DNA from: JASFRI01 sp050115015
Lineage (GTDB): Bacteria > Acidobacteriota > Polarisedimenticolia > CBDVAL01
Reading direction: 5' to 3'
DNA: 9,321 nucleotides
Assembly: GCA_050115015.1 (NCBI GenBank)
Contig: JASFRI010000156.1
Span: forward strand, 1-9,321
Shown piece by piece: positions 5,881-9,321 of this stretch. Within the stretch, counting starts at the first letter, position 1; each line of letters starts with the position of its first letter. The notes under the pieces are model-generated. The model had not been told where the DNA came from and did no database searches. It saw nothing but the letters and a program-made list of their open reading frames with translations. The position numbers and the translations under genes were made by a program.

Positions 5881-8598
5881 ATGCCCCTGGAGCCCGGACA
5901 GACCCTGCTGCACTACCGCCTCGACGCGAAGATCGGCGAGGGCGGCATGGGCGAGGTGTGGCGGGCCACCGACACCAGCCTGGGGCGGCAGGTGGCCATC
6001 AAGATCCTGCCGGACATCTTCGCCCGGGATGCCGACCGGCTGGCGCGGTTCCAGCGCGAGGCCCGGACGCTGGCCGCGCTCGATCACCCTAACATCGCCA
6101 CGGTGCACGGGCTGCACGAGGCCGGCGGCGTGCACTTCCTGGCGATGGAGCTCGCCGCCGGCGAGGACCTGGCCGCGCGGCTCTCCCGCGGACGGATGCC
6201 GCAGGAGGAGGCGCTGGGGATCGCGCTGCAGGTCGCCGAGGCCCTCGAGGCGGCGCACGAGAGCGGCGTCATCCACCGCGATCTGAAGCCCGCCAACATC
6301 CAGGTGGATACCGATTCCCGGGTCAAGGTGCTGGACTTCGGCCTGGCCAAGGCCGTCTCCCCGGATACCGGTCCGGCGGCCGGCGACCCGTCGGAATCGC
6401 CGACGGTGACCTCCCTCGGCACCGTGGCCGGAGTGATCCTGGGCACCGCGGCCTACATGAGCCCCGAGCAGGCCAAGGGTAGGCCCGTGGACAGGCGCGC
6501 CGACATCTGGGCCTTCGGCTGCGTCTTGCTGGAGATGCTGACCGGGAGCCGGACCTTCCACGGAGACTCCGTGGCGGAAACCCTGGCCGCGGTGATGAAG
6601 GACGCTCCGCCATGGAAGGACCTGCCCCCGGACACGCCGGCGCCCGTGCGGTGGCTGCTGCGTCGCTGCTTGGCGCGGGATCCCCGCCAGCGGCTGCGGG
6701 ACATCGGCGACGCCCGGATCGTCCTGGCGGAGTGCCTGTCCGGCGAGGCGGAGGAGCCGGGCCGGGCGCTGGTTGCCGCCCAGCCGGAGAGCCCGGCCTG
6801 GAAGCGGCTGCTGCCGTGGGGCCTGACGGCTGCACTCGCCCTCGCGCTGCTGGGCAGCTGGGCGCTGTGGCCGGGGGGGCCGGACGGCACGGGATCGCCG
6901 CGGCAGGGGGCGCGGCTGTCCGTCCTGCTTCCGGCGGAGCATCCGCTGATGCAGCTCAACTGGGACCTGGAGGTGATGCCCGCGCTCGCGCTGGCGCCGT
7001 CCGGCGACCACCTCGTGTACGTCACGCAGGACCCCGCGGCCGCAACAGGGGGAAAGGCCGTTTCCGTGCTGATGCTGCGGGATCGGAACGGGTTCGAGGT
7101 GAAGCCGCTGCGCGGCACCGAGGGCGGCGAGCAACCGTTCTTCTCCCCGGACGAAGGCTGGGTGGGGTTCTTCACGGGCGACTCCCTCGCCAAGGTCCCC
7201 GCCGGCGGCGGCGCCCGGGTGAAGCTGGCGGAAGGGATCGGTACCGGCAACGGCGCGAGCTGGGGCGGGGATGGGACCATCGTGTTCGCACATTCCTACG
7301 TGGGCCCGCTCTGGACGGTGCCGGACTCGGGCGGGGAGCCGAGGCCGCTGACCGCGCTCGCGGAAGGGGAGGTCAGCCACCGCTTCCCGCAGGTCCTTCC
7401 CGACGGACGATCGGTCCTGTTCACCATCAAGCAGTCCGGCATCTTCAGCTTCGACGAGGCCCGGATCGCCGTGGCGGACCTGGCCAGCGGCGAGCACCGC
7501 ATGCTGCTGGAGGGAGGCGCCTTCGCCCGGTACGTCGACTCCGGCCACCTGATCTACGCCAGGGATGGCGGATTGCTGGCCGCGCCCTTCGACCTGGATC
7601 GCCTGGAGCTGACCGGCGGCGCCGTGCCGGTGCTGGACGGACTGCTCACGAACCCCATCACCGGCGCGGCGCAGGTAGCCTACGCCAGGGACGGCACCCT
7701 GGTCTACGTCCCGGGCCGTTCCGACGCCGGACCCAGGTCCCTGGTAGCCATCGAACGGGCGAGCGCCGACCGGCGAGTGCTGCCGGTGGGTCGGCAGATT
7801 GCCTTTCCCCGCCTGTCGCCGGACGGTCGCCGGCTCGTCATGCACGGCTCTGCCGCCAACGACATGGTGCTCCTGATGGACCTGGAGCGCGAGAGCGTCA
7901 CGCGCATGACCGACGGCCGTGCCAACGACTTTCTCCCCATCTGGTCCCATGACGGCAAGCGCATCCTGTTCGCCAGCGGCCGCAGAGGCAACTGGCAGGC
8001 CGTCTCCATCGGCGCCGAGGGTGGAGGGACGGAGGTGGTTGTGGGTGATCGGGACCGCACCCAGGTTCCGGAGTCGACCTCTCCGGACGGAACACGGCTC
8101 GCCCTGACCGTGGGGGTGGCCTCCGCCAGGGATATCTGGGTCCTGGATACCGCCCGCGGCGCGTCGCCGGAGCCCTACCTCGCCACACGCCACGGCGAGT
8201 ACGCCGCGGCCTTCAGCCCCGACGGCAACTGGATCGCATACAACTCGGATGAGACGGGGGTGACGGAGGTCTATCTGGGCTCGTATCGCGACCCCGGACG
8301 CCGGATCCAGGTGTCCACCGGCGGCGGCCTGCAGCCCCGGTGGCGCAGGGACGGCGGTGAGCTCTATTACGAGACCGCATCCGCAATCATGGCGGTCCCG
8401 GTCACCTGGTCGCCGGACCCGCGGCCCGGTCGGCCACAGCCGATCCTGGATATCCGCGCCAGCCCACCGCTGGGCTTCGACGTCAGCGCCGACGGCCAGC
8501 TCTTCTACGTCATCGAGGTGGACGAGAAGGGCTTCGAGTCGCAGCGGCTGGACGTGGTGCTCGGCTGGTTCGACGAGCTGGCGCGGGTGTCGCGCTAA
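5881..8598 (+). CDS. Membrane Ser/Thr protein kinase with C-terminal PD40/TolB-like beta-propeller
   Basis: This 905-residue receptor-type kinase should phosphorylate Ser/Thr on cytoplasmic targets in response to something bound by its propeller. The Hanks-type kinase domain (about 12-285) is complete: glycine loop GEGGMGEV (19-26), K41 (VAIK), E60 in helix C, HRDLKPAN (132-139) with catalytic D134, DFG (152-154), GTAAYMSPE (188-196), D208 in ADIWAFG, and R271. The activation segment carries several candidate phosphosites (S171, S173, T175, T177, S178, T181, T189). After a basic KRL stretch, one hydrophobic helix (about 311-330) crosses the membrane, leaving residues 331-905 outside the cytoplasm. 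That part has repeated propeller motifs: SPDGRRL (646-652), SHDGKRILFAS (689-699), SPDGTRL (734-740) and SPDGNWIAY (779-787). It ends with QVSTGGG (810-816) and FDVSADGQLF. No PASTA repeats are present. The ATG at 5881 has only a weak GGAA ribosome site. It is divergent from the peptide-transporter operon; its ligand and targets are unknown. Confidence 0.95.
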   Translation: MPLEPGQTLLHYRLDAKIGEGGMGEVWRATDTSLGRQVAIKILPDIFARDADRLARFQREARTLAALDHPNIATVHGLHEAGGVHFLAMELAAGEDLAARLSRGRMPQEEALGIALQVAEALEAAHESGVIHRDLKPANIQVDTDSRVKVLDFGLAKAVSPDTGPAAGDPSESPTVTSLGTVAGVILGTAAYMSPEQAKGRPVDRRADIWAFGCVLLEMLTGSRTFHGDSVAETLAAVMKDAPPWKDLPPDTPAPVRWLLRRCLARDPRQRLRDIGDARIVLAECLSGEAEEPGRALVAAQPESPAWKRLLPWGLTAALALALLGSWALWPGGPDGTGSPRQGARLSVLLPAEHPLMQLNWDLEVMPALALAPSGDHLVYVTQDPAAATGGKAVSVLMLRDRNGFEVKPLRGTEGGEQPFFSPDEGWVGFFTGDSLAKVPAGGGARVKLAEGIGTGNGASWGGDGTIVFAHSYVGPLWTVPDSGGEPRPLTALAEGEVSHRFPQVLPDGRSVLFTIKQSGIFSFDEARIAVADLASGEHRMLLEGGAFARYVDSGHLIYARDGGLLAAPFDLDRLELTGGAVPVLDGLLTNPITGAAQVAYARDGTLVYVPGRSDAGPRSLVAIERASADRRVLPVGRQIAFPRLSPDGRRLVMHGSAANDMVLLMDLERESVTRMTDGRANDFLPIWSHDGKRILFASGRRGNWQAVSIGAEGGGTEVVVGDRDRTQVPESTSPDGTRLALTVGVASARDIWVLDTARGASPEPYLATRHGEYAAAFSPDGNWIAYNSDETGVTEVYLGSYRDPGRRIQVSTGGGLQPRWRRDGGELYYETASAIMAVPVTWSPDPRPGRPQPILDIRASPPLGFDVSADGQLFYVIEVDEKGFESQRLDVVLGWFDELARVSR

Positions 8599-8624
8599 GG
8601 AGCAATCGCCGAGAGAACCTCTCT

Positions 8625-9321
8625 TTGCCCGACGACCCCGTTTTGACCAACCGCACGCCGGACCCGCCGGGCCTTCGATTCCGTCGGGGCTGGCCCCGAT
8701 CCACGGTTCGCTCCTCATCGTCTCCCCGCCGCCCGTGGCACGAACCGGTACGCCTCCTCCTGACCGTCGCATGGATGGTCGGTCTGACGCTCTGGGTCTT
8801 CCTCCAGTTTGCGTTTCTGGCCGAGGGCTCCTTCGAGTTCGGCCTGCCGCTCTACACGATGAGCGTCCTGCTACGCGGTCTCCCGCACTTCTGGATGCTC
8901 AGCCTGCTCCCGGCCCTCGGATTCGGCGTTGCGTGGTACGCGTACTCCTGGCTGCCACCGCGACCTTCCGGTTTCTGGATCGCGCGGGATCGCCGGCTCG
9001 TGCATGCCCGGACGTTGACGACCTTGACGGTGGGGCTGTTTCTCGGGCAGTTCCTCTATCGAATCTGGGGCTTCGCGCCGCTCATCGGGTCCGATCTCGG
9101 GCTCGCTTCCCCCGCCGTTCTGAGTCTCGCGAAGTACCCGGACGTGGGATCGGCCGTCTGGCTCATGGTTCGGCTCCTGGAAGGAGTGGCCCTCTTGGGC
9201 GCGGCGTTCCTCCTCCTTCAGGCACGTCAACTGGTTCGGGAACTCGGCGGGAACCCGCGCGCGATGACCCGGGTGTTCGTCGTGGCTCTCGGCCTCGGGC
9301 TGCTGGTTCCTGTCACCGGCT
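8625..9321 (+). CDS. Unrecognised polytopic membrane protein, N-terminal part (runs off window)
   Basis: A frame with no stop runs from upstream of 8625 to the window end with GC-rich third positions. Its product is strongly hydrophobic, while the opposite strand gives only a charged, Glu/Arg/Pro-rich peptide, so this strand is the coding one. Counting from TTG 8625, hydrophobic segments fall at about 44-64 (LLLTVAWMVGLTLWVFLQF), 88-111, 131-154, 177-199 and 217 to the edge, giving at least five helices. The first about 43 residues are Pro/Arg-rich and probably cytoplasmic. The start is uncertain: TTG 8625 has a GAGAGA at 8611-8616 upstream, TTG 8643 is also possible, and the first in-frame ATG (8775) would cut into helix 1. 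The gene begins about 26 nt after the kinase stop, so it is probably in the same transcript. I recognise no family motif and assign no function. A histidine-kinase input domain, a DUF membrane protein or a transporter subunit would all fit what is visible. Confidence 0.65.
   Translation, partial: MPDDPVLTNRTPDPPGLRFRRGWPRSTVRSSSSPRRPWHEPVRLLLTVAWMVGLTLWVFLQFAFLAEGSFEFGLPLYTMSVLLRGLPHFWMLSLLPALGFGVAWYAYSWLPPRPSGFWIARDRRLVHARTLTTLTVGLFLGQFLYRIWGFAPLIGSDLGLASPAVLSLAKYPDVGSAVWLMVRLLEGVALLGAAFLLLQARQLVRELGGNPRAMTRVFVVALGLGLLVPVTG

Noticed and set aside
8611..8627. GAGAG-AAC-CTCTC hairpin followed by TTT after the kinase
   Set aside because: A 5-bp stem with three T residues is too weak to call a terminator, and it sits right before the probable TTG start of the next gene.
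5821..8772. A 983-codon open frame antisense to the whole kinase gene
   Set aside because: It mirrors a gene with clear kinase and propeller motifs. Its product is rich in Gly, Arg, Pro, His and Gln with no domain, as expected where GC-rich third positions remove stops from the opposite strand.

Overview
The window is a high-GC bacterial segment, roughly two-thirds G+C where I counted sample lines. It is densely coding, with strong G/C preference at third codon positions and no RNA genes or CRISPR arrays that I can see. Two proteins carry PD40/TolB-type beta-propeller repeats, and one of these is a complete Ser/Thr kinase-transmembrane-propeller receptor. That architecture is especially abundant in Acidobacteriota and some related soil and sediment phyla, so an acidobacterium-like organism is the best guess. 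This is inference, not proof.

Layout. (1) At 1-807 (+) lies the C-terminal end of a propeller protein cut by the window edge. It is clearly paralogous to the tail of the kinase at 5881-8598. (2) At about 805-960 (-) lies a short remnant of an IS91-type transposase N-terminal domain, ending exactly at the stop codon of the first gene. (3) At 1063-2844 (+) is a complete M1-family zinc aminopeptidase of the leukotriene A4 hydrolase type. (4) At 2845-2968 a convergent intergenic gap holds two GC-rich hairpins. (5) At 5436 down to 2969 (-) is a two-gene operon: a compact POT-family proton/peptide symporter (4153-5436) followed after 2 nt by an M24B Xaa-Pro-type metallopeptidase (2969-4150). (6) At 5437-5880 is a divergent control region with a perfect TATAAT hexamer facing the kinase. 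(7) At 5881-8598 (+) is the kinase-propeller receptor. (8) From about 8625 to the window end (+) is the start of an unrecognised polytopic membrane protein, incomplete.

How the genes may work together. Genes 3 and 5 read as a peptide-utilisation set. The POT carrier would import di- and tripeptides, the M24B enzyme would cleave proline-containing peptides in the cytoplasm, and the M1 enzyme would trim N-terminal residues from others. The receptor kinase is divergent from the transporter operon and followed 26 nt later by a membrane protein. It could be a sensor for the neighbouring functions, but the sequence gives only proximity. I found no convincing evidence of a wholly new system. The most unusual points are the compact POT carrier, the LTA4H-like active site, the transposon scar at a stop codon, and the unidentified membrane protein next to the kinase.
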